Shown piece by piece: positions 1-10,545 of a stretch of DNA of 64,000 nucleotides. The first letter of the stretch is position 1. Each line of letters begins with the position of its first letter. The translations under genes and the position numbers were made by a program. The notes under the pieces are model-generated. The model was given only the letters and a program-made list of their open reading frames with translations. It did no database searches and had not been told where the DNA came from. The stretch is from Cryptomeria japonica (taxonomy: Eukaryota; Streptophyta; Pinopsida; Cupressales; Cupressaceae). The stretch covers positions 47,732,501 to 47,796,500 of the forward strand of contig NC_081414.1 in NCBI RefSeq assembly GCF_030272615.1, given 5' to 3'.

Positions 1-450
1 CTACTATTGAGTAAGATTTGCCAACCCCATCTCTTCTATGATGATGTGCTTGTATAGAAGCAAAAGCTTCAAACTGACTTACAGTCATATATGAGTATCT
101 TCAAGCTGCCATATGACTCTTTTACAACTTATGGGCAAATCGTTCACCGGTTTCACATTCAGTCTGCCAAAATAGAGTTGGAAATAAGCACCCAGACTTG
201 AGATTTGCAGGAACTCTAACTGGTTCTACTCCCATGCCTGCAGATACTTCAGAAATGTTATTTAAATCTTGATGCCTTAACGGTGACTCAAGAGATGAGC
301 ATACTAGACGCCATGGAAGAACAGGTCTCCTAGATGCAGACAGAGAAAGAAGTAGCCACCTCCCTACTTGAGTCCTGGTCCTTATCTATGAAACAATTTT
401 TGCAGGACTTTAAATCAGTTTTTGACAAGTTTTATTCCTTATTGTCGTAA
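1..450 (+). pseudogene. Decayed ORF between pol and 3' LTR of C0
   Basis: Frame 1 from base 1 reads a hydrophilic, coiled-coil-like protein broken by stops (for example TAG at 55-57). The last open piece runs from the ATG at 334 to TAA at 448-450 and starts MQTEKEVATSLLES. It ends about 250 bp before the final polypurine tract, where SIRE-like elements carry an extra (env-like) ORF after pol. No transmembrane segment is visible in the surviving part. Weak resemblance to the C-terminal module at 30330-31541 (a shared LQSY-x-x-I stretch) is seen but not convincing. Confidence 0.35.
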
Positions 451-717
451 ACTCTTATTCTTTTAATACTAATGACATAGGTGTTAGTCTGTAATATTGT
501 TGTCATTGTTGGCAAAGGGGGAGAAGTATAAATTTTGAATGTTTTGATGTATACTTTCATGTTATTTATGTTAAGAAGTAGTATACATTGTATTTTTTGC
601 AAAAGGGATAGTGTATATGCTTAGGGGGAGTAATTTTGATTCTGGCATATTTTTGTTGTAAAACACTTAGATGTCAAAATTTTCCTAAGTGTTGCCATCA
701 ATGCCAAAGGGGGAGAT

Positions 718-1824
718 TGTTGGCATTTTTGATGATTATGTTGTGATTGTCATTGATGGATACACACTTGCATTGAGATCACTTTTATATGTATGAGTTA
801 TGCTCAACCGACAATTGTTCCCAACTGGTATGATGCATTATAGTCCTTAGACTATTGGTGTTTTGCAGAAAGCGTTTACCGATTTGAAGCAGTATGTTGA
901 CCCCAAGCGGTTCGAGGATCTCAAATGGTACAAAGGATCAAAGCGGCATAACACATATTTCCTAGTCTTCATTTTGTCAAACCGACAACCAGCATTTTGC
1001 TTGAACCGGTATTTTGTATGAACCGATAATACTCTGTGATGAGTTACCAATCGGAATTTTGTGATGAGTTACCATCCACCGTTTGTTTGACGGTGCCGAC
1101 ACTTTAACGGTACTTTTTGTGTTGTGTTACTGAATATGTCTAGATGCATTGAACCTAGGAAATTGTATTGTAATCCTATTGGACCGACATGAAATCAGAT
1201 TCCTTTGTAAGGACATCATGTCTAGGGTTAAGGTGGTTGATGAGTTAGAGAGAGTATAAATGTGTAGAGGACTGAAGTAATGTTGGAATGCATTAGGAAT
1301 GAGCTATCAAGGATCTAACCAAGCAATCTATGCTATTAGCTAGATCACTCACTTGTTGATTACTCACATCTTCGACAAGTCTATAGCCCTTAACTGGGTA
1401 GGCCCAAAAGCCTTTTGTAAATCCTCTAACAAGGTGGTTCACATCTGTGGATCTAAAATCCTCTAGCAAGGTAGTCTTTAATTGGACTTATCTCCTAATA
1501 GAGATTGAGATTCCTAACAAGATCTGTTCTGGTAAAGAACATTGTATGACCTTAACCGGTTTGGTTCCTATTCTGCAAATAGTTACTTGTGAGTTCCATC
1601 TCACCGTGGTTTTTCCCATTTTGGTTTCCACATCAAAATCTCTTGTGTTATGGTGTTTGTGCTTCTGTGGGTGAATGCATTATTTTCTATTTGGTTTGCA
1701 TGTGTGCTAATCGGTTTGTCTGCTAAACTATTTTACCGGTTTACTGTTAGTCTAGCAAAGTGTTTAAGTGCAAAGATTTTTGGTATAATAATTCACCCCC
1801 CCCTCTTAGTATTCATCACCATCA
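718..1824 (+). repeat. 3' LTR of C0
   Basis: The LTR starts with TGTTGGCATTTT immediately after the polypurine tract at 703-716. It contains a C-rich run (about 1795-1803) near the end, as the C4 LTRs do. The end at CATCA near 1824 is inferred from where the next sequence begins; no second copy is in the window to fix it. Confidence 0.6.
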
Positions 1825-2994
1825 AAATAATTTGGTCTGATGGATACCTCATGAGCATAAATGGCTCACCATTGAAACATCCGAACTTGAGATATGTAAA
1901 AGTAGGTAATTGAAGAAACAATCATCCATATTCATTTACCACCTCCCAAGAATGATTTGATACTCTTCTATTGTACAAATTCTTATTCAATATACACATA
2001 TGGTATCCAAAGAAAACATCATTCACTCTTTGGAAATGATTGAGACTAGTCTTTATTACCGAGAGTAGTACTTGTGCACAACAAATTGCCTTTTGTCTCC
2101 TGTTGCAGATAGTCTAGGGAAATGTCTCATTGAAGCTACTGCATACACCAAGTAAGAGGTCATGTAGAACTTAAGAGTGGTAGGCACCTTTGTAAGATGC
2201 TCACAAATTGCATCACTAATTTGTTCTCCCCAAATTGTCTTCTCCTTATTCTGTCTGATAACATGGATATATTGATACATCCATTTATAATAAGTGATAG
2301 AAGTAGGAAGACCTTTCACCCTGCTTAGGAGAGTTATCAAATCATTTACCTCTTTAAGGAAATCACTTCTAGGGAGAGTCTTCAGCTATCTGGCAATTGT
2401 AGGCCTTGGGGTCTTCAACTAGTTATCATTCATATTATTCCTACATTCGTCAGAATTTCTATCATAGTAGGCTTGGGATAATTGAATTGTGATGTCTAAA
2501 TATTTTTCAATGTTGGGACACTTTAAGATAGTATCAAAGAAATCCTCATCTAGCTTGATCAACTTCTTACCAATTTCATCATTTACACTTTTGCTAGCGA
2601 GATCAAAGTGACTTGCAATTGCCATGATGAACTCAGGGTCTTGACTAGACATAGAGAAAGCTGCAACTAAATGGATACCACTATTGATGATGGATTCCAT
2701 TTTGTAGTATGAAAGAGAATTTTCCACTCTTTTTAGAAACTTAGCTAGGTCAACATGACCTATCTCTGTGTCCCTTATATGATCTATGTTTCATGAAATT
2801 GAAGAAGGCGGGAAGATCGGATGTGGGTATTGCTTCTTCAACTTCATCACCTTCTTGCTTGGAGAATCCTATATTATTTGCACAATAATAACACTATGGT
2901 AGGAAAAATTATCAGTACTGGAGAAGTACAATTGATCAAACATCGTGTTCACTTGAATTGAACAAACTCTTGAATGTGATGCATTTGAAGCCAT
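1825..2994 (-). pseudogene. N-terminal module of an unrecognised ORF family, copy 1
   Basis: On the minus strand an ATG at 2994 (MASNASHSRV) opens a reading frame that continues, with several stops and frame changes, to about 1825. It aligns with the protein read at 21526-22370. Matching stretches include TSYLVYAVASM with TSYVFWVAARA, HFQRVNDVFF with YFKRVNDSFI, and PSDQIILM with NDRIILLE. Conservation in two independent copies shows this was a real coding region. I do not recognise the family. A loose resemblance to plant transposon-associated proteins is possible but untested. The C0 element appears to have inserted into its 3' side. Confidence 0.6.
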
Positions 2995-3009
2995 TAGGGT
3001 TTTCAATCC

Positions 3010-3562
3010 TCTCATTGTATCTTGGTAGTTTAGAGGTAAATTGGGCTTATGAACCCTATTTACGTGTGTTCAATAGGTATAATTCAGGTTTATAAGACTG
3101 AAATACAATTATGACAAAGTGTGTTTCTCAGGTGTAATTCGGGTCCATAACCCCAGATTACACTTATTGGGCAAACATAAAAAACTAGTGTAATTTAGAC
3201 TTAAAAGTTTGATTTACACCTAAACAAGAAGGTCAAAGTGTAAGGCAGATTTATAACCCCACCATACGCTTGGGAAAAGCAACTCAACATACTCGATGTA
3301 TGGCAGGTTTGTAAACCCTCCATACACCTTGGATGGCATATGAAATTTTGGTGCTTAGCTAGATTGTGGATGCACCGTGCACCAAGCTTCAATGCATGGC
3401 AGGCTTACAATTCTGCCAAGCATTATATTTGAAAGACTTGGTAATAATGCACATAAAAGGTGGAGTGTGGGTTTATAACCCCGCATTCCACCAAAGTTTG
3501 GGAAAAGCAAAGACAAAGAGTGGTGTAAGCTAGGGTCTTAGACTTTCCATACCTCCTTGGTT
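3010..3562 (+). repeat. Hairpin array 1 (about 9 degenerate units)
   Basis: Roughly nine units of 45-65 bp. Each is an imperfect palindrome with a central TTATAA or TTTGTAAAC core. Arms differ between units but match within them: GTGTAATT with GATTACAC, GTATGG with CCATAC, GGTGGA with TCCACC, AATGC with GCATT. The array lies just upstream of the minus-strand start at 2994 and abuts the plus-strand C-terminal module on its right. Confidence 0.7.
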
Positions 3563-4675
3563 AATGTCAAATGCGCCTATAAGAAAGAAACAAGTTGTTT
3601 CTTCTAAAGACTTTGATTTTAGCCAGCTTGTTCTTGTGAAGTCCAAGACGGTCAAGAAAGCCAAAACTTTGTCGAGGGTAAAAGTTGATAAGAATAAGAA
3701 TAGGTATGTTGAGATTGCTATTCCTCCCCAAGATGCTATCACTAGATAGGTCCAAGACTTATATTATACCATTCAAAGGATTGATCTCGGTAAGAAAACT
3801 CATGATTCTATGCCATAAGATGCTTAGTCTTCCTTGGAGGCTTTAGTTTGCAGTTATGATGAGGATAAGATAAAGATTGATCAACTTAAGGCACAAATTG
3901 AGCAACTCACCTCAATTCTTATTAAAGTGACCAAGTCTTCAGAATTTGTTGAACCAGTGGTGACTTCTTTGGATGACCAAGTTGTTAAGAGAGCTAAGTA
4001 GGCCGTATCAAGGAGAAAAGTCATAGGAGAATGGATGGATTGAATGCTAAGACAAGGTACATGACTCCTAAGTTCAGCTTGGACCATTGTTAACAACCTT
4101 GATGCTGTAAGGATAGAGGTGGACAATGCCATATGCATTTTTTCCTAGGAAATTGAAACACAAGAAAAGGATTTTGAAGCCTCGTTGAAGTTTGAAGATT
4201 ATGATCCTGATGACCTCATCCAAAATGGTGTCATTCTGCCATGGTGCATGTACATCAAGAAGCTTTGGAGCACCAGATGAATGTTCTTGAGCACCTATTT
4301 AAGGATATGAGGAAGGCACAAAAAGAATGTGCTGATAAGAAAACATAGTTCGTTGCCAAAATCTTTGAAATCCCATGTGTTTTCCTTGATAAAAATAAAA
4401 AGGTACTCAATGAAGAGGAAATCATCAAAGAGTTTAACTTACTCTTGACTTTTGAGGTTGATAGGGAAGACTTCTTTGTGTCCTCCATTGCTAAATTACT
4501 TGATCTTCAATTAATTTTGGATTTTCTTGATTCACTTCTAAAGAAACATAAGAAGTGTTGTACTGAGTTAGAATATTCTATCACAAGGGTCAAAGTCATC
4601 ACTGGAAACACCTTGAGACTTGATAGAATTCAAATGAAGAATGCTTTGCAAAAGATCGAGGAATTCCAAAAGTGA
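3545..4675 (+). pseudogene. C-terminal module of the unrecognised ORF family, copy 1
   Basis: Reading starts at a PPWL motif near 3547 and continues with a lysine-rich segment (RKKQVVSSKDFDFSQL, then KTLSRVKVDKNKN). Weakly coiled-coil stretches follow, and it ends at TGA near 4673-4675 after QKIEEFQK. Several stops and frameshifts interrupt it. Copies 2 (12050-13220) and 3 (30330-31541) align along the whole length. The protein is hydrophilic with no signal peptide or membrane segment. Function unknown. In this copy the module points away from its N-terminal half, so the gene is broken by rearrangement. Confidence 0.6.
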
Positions 4676-5735
4676 GATTTAACTAAAGGGAATGACACAA
4701 TCATTTCTGCATTTTTCTACTGGCATTTTTATTATGTCTATTGTCACCTCAGGTGTTGTTTTGTAACTACATAAGTGCACCTTTTGAGTGCACGAATCCT
4801 AAGTCAAATCGAACTCTTCTTTTGACTTAGTTATAGAATTGGTTATAATTTCCTATTTTCATGTTGCCCCCCTCTCCTATATATATGAGGGTTATTATTG
4901 TAATAAGGATCATTTTCTATCTTTATTTATGCAACAAAAATCTACCAAAGTGAAAAGAAAATTGAGACTTGGTGTTCATTTTGTAAATTTGCAATTTAAT
5001 CAAGAAAGAGAGAAGGTTGGCATTCAAACTTTGTTTTGAGTTCAATCTTTTATATGATATGAATGTTTTTATGTCATTGGTGTCATATGTTCTTAAATGA
5101 TTAAAATTGGATATAGTCTTGGTGTTAAAAATTGAAAAGTATTTTGAGTCTTTACAAGTAATCTTTTAGTTAATTTGAAGTTTTGAGAATTGGAAATTGG
5201 TTAAGTGGAGAATTGCTTTAAGTCTTTGATATTTTACAAATTATCTCTAAAAATTATATTTAGAAGATAGAAAGTGGAGTCTTTGTGCTATACGAACTAT
5301 CTGGTTAGAGTAGAATATCTTTCAATATATTTGTGAGTCTTTGAACTGACAATATATTTGGGTTATAGTGGTTGATAGGAATTTTGGTACATCGAAAGAA
5401 TTTTTGTGTTCCTAAGTGTGCGAACTCCCATCCCTAAGTCATTTTCAGAAAAAGGGAAGTAACAAAAGACTTAGTTCTTTCCTCGATACTTTACTTCCTA
5501 AGTAAATTAGTTGATATTATTGTAAGTTTTAAGTCATTTAAAGAGAAAATCTATTCTGAAAAGAGAATTAGATATAACTGGTTCTAAAAGAAGAGGACTA
5601 AGTTGTTATTGTACCTTGGATTAGTGTCAAGTTAGCAGGTAGGAAAAAAGAAAGCAATTGCAGTAGAAAGGGGGAGCCTTCCCTTATAATTAGGAGGGGT
5701 TATATCTTTCCTTTTGAGAGATATCATTACAAATT
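4676..5735 (+). repeat. 3' flank shared with copy 2 (second copy at 13222-14620)
   Basis: About 1 kb after the C-terminal module is clearly similar to 13222-13978 plus 14283-14620, including the CTATATATATGAGGG box near 4875. It could be a 3' LTR or 3' untranslated part of the element that carries the module; I cannot find a second copy on the other side to prove an LTR. The last part (5570-5735) on the minus strand reads as the tail of a copia pol product. No other gene is visible. Confidence 0.5.
4874..4890 (+). promoter_or_regulatory. TATA-like box in the shared flank
   Basis: A TATATATAT box precedes a segment conserved in both copies (4874 here; the matching box lies near 13430). The position inside a repeated, LTR-like segment suggests a Pol II promoter or LTR U3/R boundary. 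This is a sequence match only. Confidence 0.3.
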
Positions 5736-5739
5736 TTTC

Positions 5740-7445
5740 ACCCAAAAACTGGCCATCATCCTTGACATTGACTGGATGAAGTGATATCTCAATTGTATGT
5801 GTTTAGTCTTTGAATGCAAGGCAAAATTTTTTGCAAGATGGGTGGCACTTTGGCTATTCATAAATAAATAATTGTTAGCTTGTTATTTCCCCAATTCTTC
5901 AATGAAAGAGCGCAATAATATCATCTATTTGCTTGCCTTTGTTGCAACTACATACTCTACCTTTGTGGTGGATAAAGCAACCACCTTTTGAAACCTGGAG
6001 ATCCAACTCACCGTTGTCCCACCTAAAATAAAGACATAACCTATAGTACTCTGCTTGGTATCAATATCCCCTACCAAATATAAGTCTACATAATATGCTA
6101 AATTAGTATTAGAACCCCCAAAACATAAATGTTTATTGGATGTACCTCTCAAATACATGAGAACCCATTTTATTGCATTCCAATGCTCCAAGCCGGGATT
6201 ACTCATATACCTACTTACGACTCCAACATTATGTGCAATATTTGGTCTCATGCATACCATGACATACATTAAACCTCCTACAACTAAAGCATATGGTACC
6301 TTGGACATTTTGTCTTTCTCCTCTTGTGTCTTTGGACACATCTCCTTAGTCAATTTCAAATGACTAGGCAAAGGTGTGCTGACAGCTTTTGCATTCTCCA
6401 TATGGAATCTTTGCAACACCTTTCAACATAATCAACCTGAGATAGAGTCAATTTTCTTGTTCTACCTATCTCTGCAAATTTTCTTACCAAGGAGGTGTTT
6501 TTTTTTCCCTCAAATCCTTCATGGCAAATTATTTTGCTAACTTTTGTTTTAAGTCTCTAATGTGATATGTGTTAGACCCCGCGACAAGCATGTCATCCAC
6601 ATTTAAACATAAAATAATGTAGTTGTCATTGTCCAACCTCTTAAAATAAACACAATGGTTATAATTACACCTATTGTAGCCTTAATCAACCATAAAACTA
6701 TCAAATTTAAAGTACCATTGCCGAGGTGCTTGTTTCAAGCCATATAAACTCTTTTGCAATCTACACACCAATTTCTCCTTACCTTTGACCTCAAATCCTT
6801 AGGGTTGTTCCATATATATCTCCTCTTCTGAATCATCATGGAGAAAGGTTTTTTCACATATAATTGTTCTAAATGCAAATATTTAGCAGCCAAAATACTT
6901 AAAATGGTACAAATAGAAGCCATCTTAACAACCGGAAAAAAATAATTCAGCGAAATCAATGCCTTTTTTCTATGCAAATCCTTTGACTACTAACCTGATT
7001 TTAAATTTGTGCTTACCTCCATCTTCCTCTTTCAACCTATAAACCCTTTTTTTTAATAAAGCCTTTTTACATGCAGGCAACTTACATAATTCTCAAGTCT
7101 GATTTGTGTGTAAGGATTCCATTTCTTCTTTCATGGCAAGCTCCCACTAAACCTTTGTATTGACCTACATAGCTTCATCATATCCTTCTAGTTCACCAGG
7201 ATCTATTAACAAAATAGAATACAAAGAGGGAGAGAACATGTCAAGAGTTCTACTTAGCCTTGCTGACCGTTTAACATTCACTAGAGTTTGTGGTATTTCT
7301 AGTTATTGTTGTGAAACATGAGGAACCATTGGAACATCACTATTTGGAATATCGTCTAACACAATACAATACTTTTCTTTCTTCTCATGTTGTTGCAACT
7401 GATATTTGTACAACACCTTCTCATTGAATATAACATCCCTTCTTC
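5740..7445 (-). pseudogene. C2 copia pol, reverse transcriptase to RNase H (decayed)
   Basis: Minus-strand translation reads through the IN-RT linker, a very damaged RT and then RNase H. Recognisable pieces are WELAMKEEMESLH (start of RT), KIRLVVKGFA, VSRYMSNPGLEHWNAIKW and YVDLYLVGDIDTKQSTIG (RNase H). The frame then continues past 5925 into LRSFIEELGK and HSKTKHIQLRYHFIQSM, the usual copia RNase H C-terminus. Numerous stops and frameshifts make it non-functional. The YVDD catalytic loop is not intact. No 3' LTR matching 9680-10095 is present on the left, so the element is truncated at about 5740. Confidence 0.8.
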
Positions 7446-8760
7446 TCACAAATGTTTTAGATTTTCAACATCCCAAAGCCTATAACCAAATTCATCAATG
7501 CCATATCCAAGAAAGATACACTTTTTTGATTTTGCATTCAACTTGGTTCTATTTTCAAAATCTACATGTACAAATGCTTCACATCTGAAGGTTTTGAGAA
7601 AATAATAACTCACCTTGTTTCCTATCCATGCTTCCTTTGGAATACCATAGCCCAAAGGAGATGAAGAACCTCTATTAATTAAATATACAACAATATTGAT
7701 AGCCTCTTCCCACATGTTTAAAGGCAGCCTAACATACAATCTTATGCTCCTTGCACACTCCATTATTGTCCTATTCATGTTCTCAACCACTTTATTTTCT
7801 TCTGGAGTCCATGGAACCATTATCTGCCTGCAAAATCCATTAAAGAAACAATAATCCTTAAATTCTTTTCTGCAATACTCACCACCATTATCAAATTTGA
7901 GGCATTTTAGTCTTTTACCCATCTCATTATCAAAAAAGCTTCTCCATTTCTTAAATGTTTCAAATACATTATATTTTTGTTTAAGGAAATAAATCCAAAC
8001 CTTCCTAGTTGCATGATCTATAATGTAACATAATACTGAGAGCCACTGAGAGAAGATACCTGAGCCAGTCCCCATACATCTGTATGCACAAGCTCCAACT
8101 TTTCATCTTTCTTTTACTTCCCATCCTTGAGAAAACTAACTCTCTTTTGTTTACCATACATACAACTTTCACATAAATCTATATGATTGCATTTCAGGTC
8201 TGGTAAAACCTTTTAGAATGAAGTACCTTCATACCTTTTTCACTCATATGCCCAAGTCTGTTATGCCACAATGTTGTCTTGGAACTTGCAACAACTGTTT
8301 TAGTTTCTTCTTGGGAACCCACAACAATTGTTCCTGAACTTGTTTGGGTATTCTCTGCAACAACTAAAGTAGAAGGAATAGTATGACCTGTACAAAGATA
8401 TAAAGTGCCCACTTTCACACCTTTTGCTACTATCAAGGCACCTCTTGAAACCTTCCAATTTTTATCATTAAAAGTAACTGTGCAACCCACATTACCTAGC
8501 TGCCCTGCTGAAATTAAACTCCTACTCAACCTTGGAATGTGCCTTGCCTCTTGTAGTAGCCAATGATTCCTATTCTGAAACTTAATCTTAATTCTTCCCT
8601 TTCTAACAATATGGCAGGGTTCATTATCTCGCAAATAGACCAGGCCAAAGTCCCCTTTGACATAATTAAGAAAATAACTTCTATGGGGAGTAACATGAAA
8701 TGAAGCTCCTGAATCTAAAACCTTTGAATCATCAGCATTATCAAGGGAAAGAATCAAAGC
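7446..8760 (-). pseudogene. C2 copia pol, protease to integrase
   Basis: The protease segment keeps its active site (LDSGASFHVT, around 8715) and its C-terminal tail RHIPRLSRSLISAGQL. The GAG-pre-integrase motif follows (LWHNRLGHMSEKG). After a break near 8100-8190 the integrase core continues: FDNGGEYCRKEF, then an altered catalytic-Glu region, VVENMNRTIMECARSI, and YLINRGSSSPLGYGIPKEAW. Order and motifs fit the Tork/Tnt1-like copia group. Stops separate the blocks, so no full polyprotein can be made. Confidence 0.85.
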
Positions 8761-8879
8761 ATCATCTTAAGATTTATTACTTACCACATTTGCCTCCTTA
8801 TTACCCTCTTGTTTGTCTCCTTTATTCTTCCAAGACCAATAATCTTTCTTTAGATGACCTGGTTTCCCATAGTACCGGC

Positions 8880-9594
8880 AATATTTTGGTCCTCTGGATG
8901 GGGATGTCTTGTCTTTTTATTTTCCTCACGACTTCCCATGACCTCCAGAACCTTTTCCTCTCTCCTTTGACCCGCCCCTACTTTTTGCATTCAAAACACT
9001 ACCTGATGTGGATCCACCTGAGCATTTCCTACAAATTTCCTCACTCATAATAACACCAACAACATCATCAAATTTAAGGGTATTTGAACCAGAAACAGAG
9101 TTACTAATTGCCATTACCAAACTATTCCACCTTTCAGGCAAAGAATATAATATCAGGAGAGCTCTAACTTCTTCATCAAAATTTATCTTTAGAGAAGTCA
9201 ATTGTCTGGTAACCGTATTAAACTCATTTAAATGATCTGTCACGAATCCACCTTCAATTATTTTCACATTAAACAAACACTTCGTGAGAAATACCTTATT
9301 TGAGGCTGAGGTTTTTTCGTACAATTTAGCCAAAGCTTTCATCAGATCTTTTTTTGTCTTTTCTTATGTTATATTTAATGCCACAGATGGTGCGAGGCAC
9401 AACGAAATGGTTCCTAGTTCCTTTCTGTCTAGAATATTCCAATCCTGATCACTTATTATTGACGGTTTCTTGGATTTTCCTTCCAAAAGCCTTCATAAAT
9501 CCATTTGATAGAGATAATCCTCCATCTACATCTTCCATAACCGATAGTTTTTTCCATTGAATATTTCTACCTTCAATTTACCCTTGTCCACCAT
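8880..9594 (-). pseudogene. C2 copia gag
   Basis: The start ATG at 9594 gives MVDKGKLKVEIFNGKNYRLW, the usual copia gag opening, 73 bp downstream of the primer binding site. A central UBN2-type region follows (LAKLYEKTSASNK, FVTDHLNEFNTV, LLILYSLPERW) and a glycine/serine-rich tail. The zinc knuckle near 8860 reads CRYYGKPGHLKKDYW: its last Cys has become Tyr. At least four in-frame stops. Confidence 0.85.
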
Positions 9595-9666
9595 TGCTCC
9601 CACTTAACTGTGAGACTCCTACTCAATTGTGAGACCTTCCTGTAATCAATAATCAAACACAACCCA

Positions 9667-9677
9667 CTCTAATACCA
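9667..9677 (-). other. Primer binding site of C2
   Basis: On the minus strand this reads TGGTATTAGAG, two bases from the LTR edge at 9680. It is the initiator-tRNA(Met) primer site with one C-to-T change from the usual TGGTATCAGAG. Confidence 0.75.
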
Positions 9678-9679
9678 CT

Positions 9680-10095
9680 TGTTAGGAATTGCATGCAAAA
9701 AATATCAATTATATGTAAATAAATATTAAACAAAGGAATGAAAACACATAAATAATAATAGAGAGGAGACAATTTTAACATGGTTCACCCAAGTTCGGGC
9801 TATGTCCACCAAACAAAGAGTCCAATATTATTATCTAGTAAATTGAACTGATTACAACCAACAATCCCTTGCAAGTCAATACCGCTACAAAATACTACTT
9901 AAATTTTCTATAGAAAAAAAAACCTTAAACCTTCGCCCTGCCCCTAGACCCTGCAAGGGGCACTGCCCCCAAACCCCTGTCGAATAATTAGGTGGGAAAC
10001 TGCACCAATGAAAGTAGGGAAAATTTAACCTTCGAGTCTGATTAGGCTCCATATAACAACAATAAAACCATGAAAGGATAATACATATATCAACA
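9680..10095 (-). repeat. 5' LTR of C2 (416 bp)
   Basis: Bounded on the left by the primer binding site. On the plus strand it starts TGTTAGGAATTG and ends ATATATCAACA, giving the TGTT/AACA inverted ends expected of an LTR. The right edge is set by those ends; no partner LTR is in the window. A G/C-rich block (9938-9975) stands out from the AT-rich remainder. Confidence 0.6.
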
Positions 10096-10349
10096 CGGTG
10101 CATCCAACGATAATACTGTACAAACCCTAAGGACACAACTGAAATGAAGAACAAGGAAAAAGGAAGACATCTCCAAAGAAGATGGAAAGATTCTAGAATC
10201 AAATTTGAGCAAACATCCTTCTCCTACAACCTTAGGTAGCTTGAAGTGGAAAAACAAAGCCCAAATTGCTGGAGAAAATGAATTAAAATCTAAAGAAAAT
10301 ACTCCTAATCGAATTGCAAAAAGGAACAATAAATAACTCAAGTGACATA
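10096..10349. other. Flank without recognised features
   Basis: AT-rich sequence between the C2 LTR and hairpin array 2. A minus-strand frame of 83 codons exists (10090-10341) but is leucine/phenylalanine-rich and shows no family resemblance. Confidence 0.3.
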
Positions 10350-10545
10350 AATAGGTGCAAATTGGGTTTATAAACCCGATTTGTACTATTGAAGGTGCAT
10401 TTTGGGTTTATAAACCCGATTTGCATGTATAAGGAAAAGAGGTATAATGGAGGTGTAAATCAAGTTTCTAAACCCTATTTGCACCTTGAAAGCACACTTG
10501 GTGTAAATCGGGTTTATGGACCCGATTAACACCTAAAAATCACAC
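10350..10545 (+). repeat. Hairpin array 2 (4 units)
   Basis: Four units of about 40-55 bp built on the palindrome TGGGTTTATAAACCC with outer arms GGTGNAAAT and ATTTGCACC or ATTAACACC. It has the same construction as array 1 at 3010-3562. The C-terminal module copy 2 lies 1.5 kb downstream, with a partial LTR and AT-rich sequence between. Confidence 0.7.

Larger units (their letters stand above)
1..1824 (+). mobile_element. C0: 3' end of a SIRE-like Ty1/copia element
   Basis: The window opens inside the 3' part of a copia element. Three purine tracts of the GGGGGAG type occur at 513-524, 621-630 and 703-716. The last sits directly against an LTR beginning TGTTGGCATTTTTGATG. Several such tracts before the 3' LTR are typical of SIRE-like plant copia elements, and C4 in this window has the same layout. 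The LTR seems to end near 1824, where a different sequence (the minus-strand N-terminal module) becomes readable. The 5' part lies outside the window, so the target duplication cannot be tested. Confidence 0.7.

Noticed and set aside
847-1050. Minus-strand ORF in the C0 LTR
   Set aside because: Inside an LTR, no domain, no conservation in other LTRs.
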